Source: Marinithermus hydrothermalis DSM 14884 (lineage in GTDB: Bacteria; Deinococcota; Deinococci; Deinococcales; Marinithermaceae). From it: a DNA stretch of 64,000 bases. The stretch lies in NCBI RefSeq assembly GCF_000195335.1, contig NC_015387.1, positions 2,145,001 through 2,209,000 on the forward strand, in the 5' to 3' direction. The notes under the pieces are model-generated. The model ran no database searches. It saw nothing but the letters and a program-made list of their open reading frames with translations, and was not told the DNA's origin. Shown here piece by piece: positions 34,528 to 43,675 of this stretch; the stretch's first letter is position 1, and every line of letters starts with the position of its first letter. Made by a program: the position numbers and the translations under genes.

Positions 34528-34935
34528 TTACCCGCCGATGATGCGCGCCACCGCGGCCATCTCGAGGCCCAGCAGGTGCAGCACGTCGTCCAGGGTGAAG
34601 ATCCCCACTAGCCGCCCTTCCGGGTCCACCACCGGAAAGCGGCGAATCGCTTTGTCCTTCACCTCCTCGAGGGCCTCGAAAAGGCTCAGCTCCTCTCCGA
34701 GCGTCACGGGGTCGGGCGTCATGACCCGCCGCACCGGCGTCGCTTCGGGATCCAGCCCCTCCGCCACCACCCGCACCGTTATGTCCCGGTCGGTGAGCAC
34801 CCCCACCGGCCGGAGCCCCTCGACCACCACCACGCTGCCCACGTTGATGTCCGCCATGAGGCGGGCGGCGTCCGCCACGCTCGCGCTGGGCGGAACGGTC
34901 ACCACGTCCGGTCGGGCGAACTCGAGCAAACCCAT
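34528..34935 (-). CDS. tandem CBS-domain protein
   Basis: 135 residues with two CBS domains (VVTVPPSASVADAARLMADINVGSVVVVE and VRRVMTPDPVTLGEELSLFEALEEV), each closed by GVLTDRDI or GIFTLDDVL. No catalytic domain is attached, so it is likely a stand-alone adenosyl-nucleotide sensor. It lies alone between the SRP RNA and dnaX. TACCAT about 12 bp before the ATG may be its -10 box. Confidence 0.88.
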   Translation of the reverse strand: MGLLEFARPDVVTVPPSASVADAARLMADINVGSVVVVEGLRPVGVLTDRDITVRVVAEGLDPEATPVRRVMTPDPVTLGEELSLFEALEEVKDKAIRRFPVVDPEGRLVGIFTLDDVLHLLGLEMAAVARIIGG

Positions 34936-34999
34936 ACGCCCCCCTCTCTCCCTATGGTACGCTGCTTTCCCGCATCCCCCCGGTCACGCGTGCATCCCC

Positions 35000-35005
35000 T
35001 ATGAT
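35000..35005 (+). promoter_or_regulatory. -10 box of dnaX (TATGAT)
   Basis: TATGAT at 35000-35005 lies 8 bp before ATG 35014. If it is used, transcription starts at or just before the start codon. The intervening GGAGGGGG could serve as ribosome site only for a transcript from further upstream. Confidence 0.5.
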
Positions 35006-35013
35006 GGAGGGGG

Positions 35014-36705
35014 ATGAGCGCCCTTTACCGCAGGGCCCGGCCCGTCACTTTCGACGCGGTCGTCGGCCAGGAGCACGTGAAGGAGGTCCTCCAGAACGCG
35101 ATCCGCACCGACCGGCTCGCGCAAGCGTACCTCTTCAGCGGCCCGCGCGGCGTGGGCAAGACCACCACCGCTCGGCTCATCGCGATGAGCGTGGGCTGCC
35201 AGGCTGCGCCGGAGGCTCGGCCCTGCGGAGCGTGCGAGAACTGCCTTGCCGTACGGGACGGGCGGCACCCGGACGTTCTCGAGATCGACGCGGCCTCCAA
35301 CAACTCGGTGGAGGACGTGCGCGAGCTCCGCGAGCGCATCCTGCTCGCCCCCATCCAGAGCGCAAGGAAGGTCTTCATCCTGGACGAGGCGCACATGATG
35401 TCCAAAAGCGCCTTCAATGCGCTCCTCAAAACCCTTGAGGAGCCCCCGCCGCACGTGATCTTCATCTTCGCGACCACCGAACCCGAACGCATGCCGCCCA
35501 CCATCCTCTCGCGCACCCAACACTTCCGCTTCCGTCGCCTTACCGAAGAGGAGATCGCGGGAAAACTCCAGCAGATCACGCGGGCGGAGGGCCTCGAGAT
35601 CGCCCCCGAGGCCCTGGCCCTCGTGGCGCGGATGGCGGACGGCGCGATGCGCGACGCGGAGAGCATCCTGGACCGCCTCCTCGCGCTCGGCAAGAACCCC
35701 GTCACCCTCGCGGACGCGGAGGCTGCGTTGGGCCTGCCCCCCCAGCACCGGATCCAGCAACTCGCGGAGGCCCTGGCGCGCGGCGCGATCGAGCAGGCGC
35801 TCGCCGAGGCCCGGCAGCTGTACCGCGAGGGCTACTCGGCCCGCACCCTGACCGAGCAGGTGGCCGAGGCGTTGCGGAGCGGGCTGTATGCCCGGCTGGG
35901 CCTAGGCTCGGGGCCGGACCTCGCAGCGAACGAGGCCCAGGTGATCGCGGCCTTAAGCGCGCTGGACGAGCACGCGGAACGCCTGCTCCGGCGCGACAAC
36001 CCGTTCACCCTGGAGCTGGGGCTGTTGAAGGCCTACCGCGCGATGCACGCCGCATCCCCGCCGGAGGCCGCCCCCCCCGCCCCGCCGCCCCCGCCGGAGT
36101 TCGACCCCACTCGGTCCCCACCGCGCCGGCGGGCACCGGACCCGCCCCCCACGCCCGCGCCCAACGACCCCGCGCCCCAAAGGACCGCGGACCTCACGCA
36201 AGCCTGGCGCGCCATCCTCGCTCAACTCAAGCCCACGCTGCGGGCCTTCGTGCGCGAGGCCCGGCCGCACCTGGAGGCGGACCGGTTGGTCCTGGTCTTC
36301 CCCGAACCGTACCGCTTCCACTACGAGAACGCCCAGCGGCACGAAGCCACGATCGCCCAGCTCGTGCAGCAGGAGCTGGGCCTCGAGGTCGCGCTCGTGC
36401 ACCAGGGCACCCCCGCACGCAAAAAAAAAGCGGCGGATCAGCCACCCCCCCCGCCGGCTGACCCGCCCCCTAGCCCAGACGCCGAGCCTCCCGAAACGCC
36501 CCCACAACCGCCCCGCACCCCGCCCCCGCCGGAGGAGGACGCCCGGGCCACGCTGGATGCTCCGGAAGAAGAAGCGCAGCGGGAGGACCTGCTGGAGCAC
36601 CCCGCGGTCCGTAAGCTCCAGCAGCTCTTCAAAGCGCGCGTCAAACAGGTCTGGCGCGAGCCGGAGGGGGCCGATCCCGAGGCCGGCCCTCCAGGCGAGG
36701 CGTGA
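35014..36705 (+). CDS. dnaX: DNA polymerase III subunits tau and gamma
   Basis: The full frame gives tau (563 residues), the clamp-loader ATPase that also bridges two polymerase cores. Domains in order: AAA+ ATPase with Walker A GPRGVGKTT (near 45), zinc module CGACENC (near 73), DEAH-type Walker B ILDEAHMMS (near 125), sensor 1 IFATTEPERM; collar domain to about 345; Pro-rich linkers; C-terminal domain V that binds DnaE. At 36421 the run AAAAAAAAA encodes KKK (residues 470-472); one inserted A leads to TGA at 36459-36461 and thus gamma of about 482 residues, as known in Thermus thermophilus. Starts near-leaderless. Converges with the metallo-hydrolase gene, 2 bp apart. Confidence 0.96.
   Translation: MSALYRRARPVTFDAVVGQEHVKEVLQNAIRTDRLAQAYLFSGPRGVGKTTTARLIAMSVGCQAAPEARPCGACENCLAVRDGRHPDVLEIDAASNNSVEDVRELRERILLAPIQSARKVFILDEAHMMSKSAFNALLKTLEEPPPHVIFIFATTEPERMPPTILSRTQHFRFRRLTEEEIAGKLQQITRAEGLEIAPEALALVARMADGAMRDAESILDRLLALGKNPVTLADAEAALGLPPQHRIQQLAEALARGAIEQALAEARQLYREGYSARTLTEQVAEALRSGLYARLGLGSGPDLAANEAQVIAALSALDEHAERLLRRDNPFTLELGLLKAYRAMHAASPPEAAPPAPPPPPEFDPTRSPPRRRAPDPPPTPAPNDPAPQRTADLTQAWRAILAQLKPTLRAFVREARPHLEADRLVLVFPEPYRFHYENAQRHEATIAQLVQQELGLEVALVHQGTPARKKKAADQPPPPPADPPPSPDAEPPETPPQPPRTPPPPEEDARATLDAPEEEAQREDLLEHPAVRKLQQLFKARVKQVWREPEGADPEAGPPGEA
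36421..36461 (+). promoter_or_regulatory. dnaX: dnaX slippage site (A9 run and shifted stop)
   Basis: Nine consecutive A residues (36421-36429) are followed, in the frame reached by adding one A (or by -1 ribosomal shift), by ten codons and a TGA at 36459-36461. The run has the same length as the one that causes RNA polymerase slippage in Thermus thermophilus dnaX, producing gamma next to tau. Confidence 0.88.
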
Positions 36706-36707
36706 CG

Positions 36708-37673
36708 CTACGACCCCCGACGAAACCCCTTTTTGAGCCGCTGGTACACGGGGTCCGCGAGCAGCTTCCGCATCTCCTCGCGCATGCGCCGCGGGTCGTG
36801 CGCGTACCGCCGCGCGATCTCCTCCTGGCGCGCGCGGAACGCCTCGAAGAGGGCCAGGGGATCCGCCTCCTCCCCGAGCTCGAGCGCCATCCCGTCGTGC
36901 GCGAAGCCCACCCAGTCCCCAGCCGTGCGCGCCAGGCGGTCGTACTCCTCGGGCAGCAACCCGATGGCCTCGTACAGGTGCGTGAACACCAGACGGTCGG
37001 TCTTCCCCCGCCACTCCTCGAGCACCGCCTCCCAGGCCTTGAAGCGCCGGAAGGCCGGGTGCGTTGGCGGGAGCGGCGCGGGAAGGGCCGCCTGCGGCAG
37101 GCGCGGCACCTGGAGGACCGCGAGGGCGAACCGCCCCTCGGGCACGGGCAAGGTTTGGTAGTGATCCGGGGCGTACAGGACCCGACCGGCCGCCCCCTCG
37201 ATCACGTAGCTGTAGATGGGCTCCTCCTCCGCGTGCCTTAGCGCCATCCAGCGCAGCCCCGCAACCTGGAGCGGCCGTTCCGGAGCGAACCGCGTGACCT
37301 CGAGCCAGCCCCGGCGCGCCATGTGCTCGAGGGGGTAGCGCCGCATGAGTTCCGGGTACAGTTCGTGCGGCACGTACCCCCGCACCGGCCGCCCGCGGGC
37401 CTGCGCGAGAAACTCGATCACCCGCATCCCCGCCGCGTGGTCGGGGTGCGCGTGCGTCCAGAACACCGCCTGGGGCGCGAGGTCCAGCGCGACGAGGCGG
37501 GCGTTGATCTCCTCGGGGGTGTCGATCAGCACCGCCCCCTCGTGCACGTACAGGCTCGGCCCCGCGCGCTGGTGCCGCCCCCCAAAGCGACGCGCGGCGG
37601 TACACACCCGGCAAGCGCACCCCGCCTTGGGGGTGGGCTGCGACCCCCCGGACCCCACGACGATCAGCCGCAT
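36708..37673 (-). CDS. metallo-beta-lactamase-fold hydrolase (PhnP/PqqB-like)
   Basis: 321 residues with the metal motif THAHPDHAAG (about 73-82) and further ligands in YAPDHYQ and FTHLY. The N-terminus has GSGGSQPTPKAGCACRVCTAA, a Cys cluster seen in PhnP-type phosphodiesterases and PqqB, which adds a structural zinc. The C-terminal about 80 residues are a helical extension. It probably cuts a phosphodiester, substrate unknown. No phn or pqq genes are nearby. Runs toward dnaX, and lies 10 bp downstream of comM on the same strand. Confidence 0.82.
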   Translation of the reverse strand: MRLIVVGSGGSQPTPKAGCACRVCTAARRFGGRHQRAGPSLYVHEGAVLIDTPEEINARLVALDLAPQAVFWTHAHPDHAAGMRVIEFLAQARGRPVRGYVPHELYPELMRRYPLEHMARRGWLEVTRFAPERPLQVAGLRWMALRHAEEEPIYSYVIEGAAGRVLYAPDHYQTLPVPEGRFALAVLQVPRLPQAALPAPLPPTHPAFRRFKAWEAVLEEWRGKTDRLVFTHLYEAIGLLPEEYDRLARTAGDWVGFAHDGMALELGEEADPLALFEAFRARQEEIARRYAHDPRRMREEMRKLLADPVYQRLKKGFRRGS

Positions 37674-37683
37674 CCCTTCCAGC

Positions 37684-39177
37684 TTAAAGCAGGCTCCGGC
37701 GGTAGGTGAGGGCCTCGGCCACGTGGGCCTCCTCGACGCGCGCAGCTCCCGCGAGGTCCGCGACGGTGCGGGCCACGCGCAGCACGCGGTCGTAGCTCCG
37801 GCCGGTCAGGGCGAGTTTTCGCGCGGCGGCGACGAGAAGCCCCTCGGCGCCCGGCGTAAGGCGCACCGCTTCCCGAAGCTCCCGGCCCACGAGCTCCCCG
37901 TTAGGCTTTCCCTGCCGCTCGAGCATCCGTTCCCGCGCGGCCATGACCCGCGCGCGCACCGTCCGCGTGGGCTCCCCCTCTGGGGCCCGCGCGAGCTCCT
38001 GCGCGGTCAGGCGCGGCACCTCAACCACCAGGTCGAACCGGTCCAACAACGGCCCCGAGATCCGCCCCGCGTACCGCTGGCGCTGCACGGGCGAGCAGGT
38101 GCAGGGGCGTTCCGGATCCCCGTACCACCCGCACGGGCAGGGGTTCATCGCCCCCACGAGCAAGAACCGCGCGGGAAACGTGAGGCTCGCCCGAGCCCGC
38201 GCGACCGTGACCGTCCCGTCCTCGAGAGGCTGGCGCAACACCTCGAGCGCCCGCCGGGAGAACTCGGGCATCTCGTCCAAAAACAGGACGCCGCGGTGCG
38301 CGAGGGAGACCTCGCCCGGCTTAGGAATGGACCCCCCACCGATCAGGCCCGCCTCGGAGACTGTGTGGTGCGGCGCGCGAAACGGGGGCACGGTCATGAG
38401 CCCCCGGACCGACTGCCCCGCGGCGGAGTGGATGCGGGTCACCTCGAGGGCCGCCTCACGCGAAAGGGGCGGCAACAGAAAGGGCAGCCGCCGCGCGAGC
38501 ATGGTCTTTCCCGAGCCGGGCGTTCCCACCATCAACAGGTGGTGCCCGCCCGCCGCGGCGATCTCGAGGGCCCGCTTAGCCTTGGCCTGCCCCCGCACGT
38601 CCGCGAGGTCCAGGACCTCCCCAGGGGCCTCGAGGGCCTCCGGGGGACGGACCGGCTCGAGCGCTGCCTCCCCGGCGAGGAAGGCGACGGCCTCGGCGAG
38701 GCTCTTGGGCGCGTAGACCTCGAGGCCCCCCACAAGCGCGGCCTCCTGGGCGGAACCGGGGGGCAGCACGAGGCGGGGGACCCCCGCAGCGAGCGCGCCG
38801 AGGGCGAGGTTGACCGCGCCGGTGATGGGACGCAGCTGGCCGTCCAGGGCGAGCTCCCCCGCGATGGCATACCCTTCGAGGGCCTCGAGGGGCAGCACCC
38901 CCTGGGCGGCCAGGAGGGCCAGGGCGATGGGCAGGTCGTAGCGGGGTCCTTCCTTTTTCAGCTCGGCGGGCGCGAGGTTCACCACGATGCGCGCCTGGGG
39001 GTAGGGGAAGCCGCTGTTCTTGAGGGCGGCGCGCACGCGGTCGCGCGACTCCTGGACCGCCGTGTCGGGCAGGCCGACCACGGTGTACCCGGGGAGGCCC
39101 GGGGAGACGTCCACCTCGACCGTGACCGGATATGCCTCGATTCCATATAGGGTGAAGGTCCGCGTCTTGGCCAGCAT
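37684..39177 (-). CDS. comM: ComM/YifB-family AAA+ protein
   Basis: 497 residues: N-terminal ChlI-like domain ([35 protein letters not shown] region), then a magnesium-chelatase-type AAA+ ATPase with Walker [10 protein letters not shown] and Walker [12 protein letters not shown], a Cys zinc-like insertion ([19 protein letters not shown]), and a C-terminal ChlI domain. ComM homologues are hexameric helicases that drive branch migration during natural transformation, fitting the high competence of Thermales. ATG 39177 is chosen because the preceding in-frame codons encode no conserved sequence. Confidence 0.93.
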   Translation of the reverse strand: MLAKTRTFTLYGIEAYPVTVEVDVSPGLPGYTVVGLPDTAVQESRDRVRAALKNSGFPYPQARIVVNLAPAELKKEGPRYDLPIALALLAAQGVLPLEALEGYAIAGELALDGQLRPITGAVNLALGALAAGVPRLVLPPGSAQEAALVGGLEVYAPKSLAEAVAFLAGEAALEPVRPPEALEAPGEVLDLADVRGQAKAKRALEIAAAGGHHLLMVGTPGSGKTMLARRLPFLLPPLSREAALEVTRIHSAAGQSVRGLMTVPPFRAPHHTVSEAGLIGGGSIPKPGEVSLAHRGVLFLDEMPEFSRRALEVLRQPLEDGTVTVARARASLTFPARFLLVGAMNPCPCGWYGDPERPCTCSPVQRQRYAGRISGPLLDRFDLVVEVPRLTAQELARAPEGEPTRTVRARVMAARERMLERQGKPNGELVGRELREAVRLTPGAEGLLVAAARKLALTGRSYDRVLRVARTVADLAGAARVEEAHVAEALTYRRSLL

Positions 39178-39228
39178 CCCTTCCACCCTACAGTGGACGG
39201 GGGCGGGGGGTGTGGTTAAACTCGGGGG

Positions 39229-40341
39229 GTGACGCGCGTGCGTTTTACCCTGGGGAGTTTCCTTGGCTTGCTCATGGTCGGCGCGATCGTGGCCACGCCG
39301 GGCGCGGTGCTCTCGCAATGGATCGCGGAGTTCGAGGTGCGGCGCGAGGTCGGCCTGTTTTTTAACCTGCTCCTCGCCGGCCTCGTGGCGGGGATCGCCC
39401 TGGCCTCCCGCCTGCCCGGCCGCCACCCCCTCATGCCCCTGGCCCTGGGCCTCACGGCCGGCGGGTTCCTTCTCGCCGCGCAAGCCCGGGAGTTCGCCTG
39501 GGTTCTGGCCGCAGCCCCAGCCCTGGGGTTTGGGAACGGCGTCATGAACGTGCACGGGAACAGCCTCGTGGGGGAGCTCTTCAAGCACCGCCGGGTCCTG
39601 GCGCTCAACCTGGTGAACGCCGCGTTCGGGCTGGGCGCGATGAGCGCCCCGTTCCTGGCGGCGTTTTTGCCCTGGCGGACGGTGTTCATGCTGCTCGCCG
39701 CGCTGGCGTTCGTCGGGGTGGGCCTCGTATGGGGTGCGCCCAGGGTAACCGCCAAGCCCACCGCTCCCACGGGCGCGCGGCCTCGAGGCGCGGGAACGCT
39801 GCTCCTCGCGGTCCTGGTGTACACGGGCCTCGAGGGCGCCCTCGCCACCTGGAGCGGCGCGTACCTGGCATACCTGGGCCGAGAGGCGGCCCTTGCAGGA
39901 ACCCTGCTCTCCCTGTACTGGGGCGGGCTTACGCTAGGGCGCGTGCTGCTCGCGCCGTTCGTGGCTCGAGCCCCCCTGCGGGCCTTGGCCGTACTGATGG
40001 GCGCGTCCGTGCTGGTCCTCGCCTTGATCCTCGCGCCGCCCCTCGCCGTGCTCTTCCCACTCGCCGGGGTTTTTTACGGCCCCCTGTTCGGCACGGTCTT
40101 CGCCCTGGTGCAGGAGCGGTTCGGGCACCAGCTGGTGGGTCAGATGTTCTACGCGGGCGCTCTGGGGAGCACGCTCGTCCCCGCGGCGTTCAGCCTCGCG
40201 CCGCACCCCGACCTGCTGCCCTACGGGTTCCTCGTGCTGGCCGTGGGCCTGTACGGGCTGATTCGGCTGGCCCAACGGCAATACGCCGCCGCCCCCAAGG
40301 GCACGCCTACGCCACCGGTTCCGCCGCCCCCCAAACGTTAA
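39229..40341 (+). CDS. major facilitator superfamily transporter
   Basis: 370 residues, about 12 membrane helices in two halves separated by the loop [43 protein letters not shown] and [28 protein letters not shown] (inter-helix pattern) recall FucP/sugar-type MFS carriers (NVHGN is also seen there). GTG 39229 is the first start after the comM promoter region. Substrate cannot be assigned. Its 3' end overlaps the DUF547 gene on the other strand by 35 bp. Confidence 0.85.
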   Translation: MTRVRFTLGSFLGLLMVGAIVATPGAVLSQWIAEFEVRREVGLFFNLLLAGLVAGIALASRLPGRHPLMPLALGLTAGGFLLAAQAREFAWVLAAAPALGFGNGVMNVHGNSLVGELFKHRRVLALNLVNAAFGLGAMSAPFLAAFLPWRTVFMLLAALAFVGVGLVWGAPRVTAKPTAPTGARPRGAGTLLLAVLVYTGLEGALATWSGAYLAYLGREAALAGTLLSLYWGGLTLGRVLLAPFVARAPLRALAVLMGASVLVLALILAPPLAVLFPLAGVFYGPLFGTVFALVQERFGHQLVGQMFYAGALGSTLVPAAFSLAPHPDLLPYGFLVLAVGLYGLIRLAQRQYAAAPKGTPTPPVPPPPKR

Positions 40342-41239
40342 CCCCCCAGTCGTACCGGGTGAAGCGCCACCGAAGACGCAGGTGGTTTTGGGCGAACCAG
40401 TCGCGCGCCTCCCCCTCGGGCAGGTACCTGAGGAGGAAGCGCACCAGCCCCGCCCGTCCTCCGAAATCCCCGAGGTACCACCGGAAGAGCGGCGAGAGCA
40501 GCACGCGGCGCCGCCCGGGATCCAGCCGCACCTCCTCCCGCACGAAGCTCGCCGCGGCCACCTCGAGCTGCGCGTCCAGCCCTTCCGGGTCGTACACCCC
40601 GATCGGTGGGCAGGAGCGGCTTCCGCAGTTCAAGGTAAAGTGCACGCGGGGATCCACCGCCGCCAAAGCGTAGCGGCGGCGGTGGTCCCCCGGACCGAAC
40701 TGCGGGCCGGGCAGGAACGGGCTGCCGCGGTTCGCTCTTAACAGGCCGTGCTCGATATCCTCGAGGCTGTACCGGTACCGGCCAACCCGGTAGGCGGCAC
40801 GTCGAAAAAAGCGCAGCAGATCCCACCCGCTGCGTACGCGCGTGCGCTCGAGGCCGAAGGCGATGACCGCGTCGATGGCCAGCGTGTGGTACACGTTGAT
40901 CCAGAACGCCGTTCGCGCTTCGCGCGTTTCGAGGCCGTCCAGGTCCAAGCCGCACAGCCGGGGCGTCCATACCGCCCGCAGCTCGGCGTAGGCCGGGTTG
41001 GCGCGAAGCCTGCGGCAATCCACGCGGCGCCCACTCGCGTCCACGACCTCGGCCTTTAAGCGGTTCCCCACCCGCTTCAGTCCCGCGGCAACGGCCAGGG
41101 CGGGCACCGCCTCCAGCCCGTAGACCGCGGGGTTCAGCACGTCCCCGGGCCGCACGCCCGCGATGCGGTCGAGCCACGCCTCCCGAAACGCCACCCACCC
41201 CCCCAAGGGGAAGTGCGGGGATCGGCGTTCGGCTCGCAT
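40307..41239 (-). CDS. DUF547 family protein
   Basis: 310 residues with the family's hallmark segments ARTAFWINVYHTLAI and HFTLNCGSRSCPPI; the Cys and His in these positions suggest a cysteine-hydrolase or transglutaminase-like fold, but the activity is unproven. No signal peptide is evident. It is 53 bp downstream of the enolase-superfamily gene on the same strand, so it may share its transcript. Confidence 0.82.
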   Translation of the reverse strand: MRAERRSPHFPLGGWVAFREAWLDRIAGVRPGDVLNPAVYGLEAVPALAVAAGLKRVGNRLKAEVVDASGRRVDCRRLRANPAYAELRAVWTPRLCGLDLDGLETREARTAFWINVYHTLAIDAVIAFGLERTRVRSGWDLLRFFRRAAYRVGRYRYSLEDIEHGLLRANRGSPFLPGPQFGPGDHRRRYALAAVDPRVHFTLNCGSRSCPPIGVYDPEGLDAQLEVAAASFVREEVRLDPGRRRVLLSPLFRWYLGDFGGRAGLVRFLLRYLPEGEARDWFAQNHLRLRWRFTRYDWGVNVWGAAEPVA

Positions 41240-41292
41240 GTCCTTACGTTAACCGGCGTCCCTCCGGCATGCCGTCGGCCTGCATACACGCT

Positions 41293-42369
41293 CTAGAGTG
41301 CGTACCGCGCGAAGGCCTCCGGGTCGAAGCGAGTCCGCGCAAGATCCGCCCAGTACAACCACCCCTCCCGGAACGGAGGAAACTCGAGGAACGCGCCCTC
41401 CGCCTTGAGGTGGAAGGCCAGCTCGCTGGGCTCGTCCACCCCCGCCTGGAAGGCGACGAAGGCCGCGTGGTACGCCCCAAAGCTCGAGGAGGCCTGCGAA
41501 CCCACCATGACGCGCTTTTTCGCCGCGCGGGCCCGGGCGAGCATCGCCAGGCTCGTCGTGAACCCCGTACGGGCGGGCTTGAGGTTCAGCACGTCGAAGG
41601 TGTCCAGCTCGAGCTCCCGCTCGAGGTCCCGCGGGGTGAAGCACGAGTCGTCCGCGATCAGAGGCAGAATCCCCCGCTGCCGCAGGGCTCGCCGGGCCGT
41701 GACGCGCTCGATGGGCAAGGGCTCCTCCACGTACAGGAGGCCGGCCGCCGCCCAAGCCTCCAGGTACCGCGCCGCGTTCTCCGGTGTGAGGGTCTCGTTC
41801 GCGTCCGCGTACAACGCCACGTCCGGAAAAGCCTCCCGCAAGCGGCGAAGGCGCTCCAGGTCCTGCTCGAGGTCCCGGCCGACCTTGACCTTAAAGACCC
41901 GCACCCCCGCCGCGTACGCGCGCTGCGCGTCCCGGAGCATCTCCTCGAGGTCCGCGATCCCCAGGATGTAACTGACGCGCACGCGCGCCTTCGCCGGCGG
42001 CAGGAGGTCCTCTAGGCGCACCCCGCGCGCCATGGCGCGCGCCTCCCAGAGCGCGATATCCAGCCCACCCCGCGCGGTGGGGTGGTTTGGCAGGGCCGCC
42101 AGGGCCTGTTGGAGGGCCTCGGTGTCCTCGATCTCCACCCCCACCAGCCGGGGCTCGAGGTAAGCGATCGCCGCTCGGATCGTGTCGGGAGTCTCCCCGT
42201 AGATCGTGGGGCGCGGGGGGATCTCCGCGCGGCCAAGAGAGCCGTCCGAGAGCGTGACCTCGAGGAGGAGGTGCTCCATGGCCCGGATCTCGCTCGCGCG
42301 CCCCCAGCGCAGCGCTCCGCGCAACGGCAAGCGGAAGGGCCGGAGGGTCACGCGCTGCACGCTAGGCAT
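41293..42369 (-). CDS. enolase-superfamily enzyme (muconate-lactonising/dipeptide-epimerase subgroup)
   Basis: 358 residues. The catalytic KxK of the family is in FKVKVGRD, the three metal ligands in LYADANE (Asp), YVEEPL (Glu) and LIADDSCF (Asp), and the second catalytic Lys in LNLKPARTG. This arrangement fits muconate cycloisomerases, dipeptide epimerases and o-succinylbenzoate synthases; I cannot choose among them, although Thermales need menC for menaquinone. ATG 42369 overlaps the NTPase stop; a longer frame is rejected because it overlaps that gene and lacks homology. Confidence 0.87.
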   Translation of the reverse strand: MPSVQRVTLRPFRLPLRGALRWGRASEIRAMEHLLLEVTLSDGSLGRAEIPPRPTIYGETPDTIRAAIAYLEPRLVGVEIEDTEALQQALAALPNHPTARGGLDIALWEARAMARGVRLEDLLPPAKARVRVSYILGIADLEEMLRDAQRAYAAGVRVFKVKVGRDLEQDLERLRRLREAFPDVALYADANETLTPENAARYLEAWAAAGLLYVEEPLPIERVTARRALRQRGILPLIADDSCFTPRDLERELELDTFDVLNLKPARTGFTTSLAMLARARAAKKRVMVGSQASSSFGAYHAAFVAFQAGVDEPSELAFHLKAEGAFLEFPPFREGWLYWADLARTRFDPEAFARYAL

Positions 42370-43087
42370 CCCGCCCCTCCACCCACGCCTGCACGCGGCG
42401 CGCGGCCTCTTGGGGGCTGAGCGCCGTGGTGTCCAGAAAGAGGGCCCGGTCCGAGCCCGCGAGGACCCGCCGGGGTCCGCTGGGATCGTAGTTGCGGCGC
42501 TCCTCCGCGACGATCGCGAGCTTCTCGCGGAGCACCACGCGCGGCACGGGCCAGGCGAGGGCGGCCTCGAGCTCGTGCGGCTCGAGCACCCCCGCAGCGA
42601 GCGCCTGGAGGTCCGCCGGGCCGCCCTCCGGAAGCCGCACCCGGTCAAACGCCTCCCCCCGGCTCACGAGGCGCTCGAGGCGCACGAGGTCCGGAGCCTC
42701 GAGGACCACGAAGCGCGCCCGGGGTAGGTGCGCGTGGGCGTAGGCCACCTCGGCCTCCCCCCGCAGCCCGTCGAAGACGAGGGGCCAGGCGGGCACGGTC
42801 CAGCCTTGGGCGAGGGCGTGCGCGATCCCGCCAGGCCAGCGCGCGCGGTAGGCGCGCGTGAGGGCGAAGCGCGCCGCGCGGTCCGGGGTGGAGCCGGCCC
42901 CCATCCGGGGCAGGATGTACCGGTCCACCACCGCGCGCCGGTTAGGGAGGCACGGGTAACCCAGGTGCCCAAGGAGGGTGCTCTTCCCCACTCCCGTGAG
43001 GCCCACCACGATCACCAGGGGCAGCGTGGGGACGGGGCGCGCCTCGGACGGGGGGGGATCCTCGGGGAAGTAAAGGGGATGCGCCAT
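42362..43087 (-). CDS. P-loop NTPase/kinase-like protein
   Basis: 241 residues. Walker A GLTGVGKSTLL is near residue 28; downstream are RRAVVDRYILPRMGAG, VFDGLRGEAEVAYAHAHLPRARFVVLEAP and a C-terminal VLAGSDRALFLDTTALSPQEAA. The general pattern is that of AAA-type or nucleotide-kinase-like small P-loop proteins that act on a small molecule, but no known family is recognised. It is translationally coupled to the enolase-superfamily enzyme (8-bp overlap) and starts the three-gene group with DUF547. Confidence 0.72.
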   Translation of the reverse strand: MAHPLYFPEDPPPSEARPVPTLPLVIVVGLTGVGKSTLLGHLGYPCLPNRRAVVDRYILPRMGAGSTPDRAARFALTRAYRARWPGGIAHALAQGWTVPAWPLVFDGLRGEAEVAYAHAHLPRARFVVLEAPDLVRLERLVSRGEAFDRVRLPEGGPADLQALAAGVLEPHELEAALAWPVPRVVLREKLAIVAEERRNYDPSGPRRVLAGSDRALFLDTTALSPQEAARRVQAWVEGRDA

Positions 43088-43144
43088 GCTCCTATTTTGC
43101 CCCCACCCCCTCCATAGGCAACGGCCCTACGCACCTAAAGCTGC

Positions 43145-43150
43145 TATGAT
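43145..43150 (+). promoter_or_regulatory. -10 box (TATGAT) of the secreted protein gene
   Basis: TATGAT lies 28 bp before ATG 43178. On the minus strand the overlapping GTATCATAGC could give a box for the divergent NTPase gene, so the two units may share control. Confidence 0.5.
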
Positions 43151-43177
43151 ACGCTCAGGCCATCTCGGGAGGTGGGG

Positions 43178-43675
43178 ATGAAACGGCTGGGTGCGCTATT
43201 GGTACTCGTGCTGGGGCTCGCCCTCGCGCAAGCCCCGGCGTTTCCCGAAACCTACGCGGGCGCGGGGGTCGCCGCGAACGGAGCGGCCGTGCAGTTCGGC
43301 CTCGTGCTGCCCTTCGCGCCCATGGGACTCGACACCGGACTGGACGGGGAGGTGGTGTTCGCCCCCAACCCCCAAGGGCAGCTCGCCTTCAAAGCCCTCC
43401 TCCTCCCCAGCTTGACCCTCGCCGACACCTTTGCCGCGGTGGGTCTCGCGAGCGAGGTGCGCCTCGAGGCGAACGCGTTCGGCGCGCATCTCGGGCCGGT
43501 CGCGAGCCTCGACCTTGGGGAGGCGGTGCTGAGCGCCACGGCCGGGCTGGGGTTTTTCCGCGGCGTGCACGTGAGCTACGGACTCGGCCTCCGAGCGTAC
43601 CTCGATCCCTTGGCCCTCGAGGTCGCCACCAGCGATCGGTATGCGTTCCGCGCGAGCCTCCTTTACCTCTGGTAG
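43178..43675 (+). CDS. small exported protein, possible beta-barrel
   Basis: 165 residues: signal peptide (MKRLGALLVLVLGLALAQA), then alternating hydrophobic/polar strands with a final aromatic (LLYLW), as in outer-membrane beta-barrels or secreted beta-sheet proteins. ATG 43178 is chosen over GTG 43172 because GGAGGT lies 4-5 bp upstream. It is the first gene of the second ABC import cluster; the next gene overlaps its end by 35 bp, so a role in passage across the outer envelope is possible. No family recognised. Confidence 0.7.
   Translation: MKRLGALLVLVLGLALAQAPAFPETYAGAGVAANGAAVQFGLVLPFAPMGLDTGLDGEVVFAPNPQGQLAFKALLLPSLTLADTFAAVGLASEVRLEANAFGAHLGPVASLDLGEAVLSATAGLGFFRGVHVSYGLGLRAYLDPLALEVATSDRYAFRASLLYLW

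Noticed and set aside
39178-39588. N-terminal extension of ComM
   Set aside because: It overlaps the MFS gene start on the other strand, has no homology-like pattern and is His/Pro/Glu-rich shadow sequence; ATG 39177 starts the usual ComM sequence.
42370-42648. N-terminal extension of the enolase-superfamily enzyme
   Set aside because: It is the other frame of the NTPase gene; ATG 42369 starts the family sequence.
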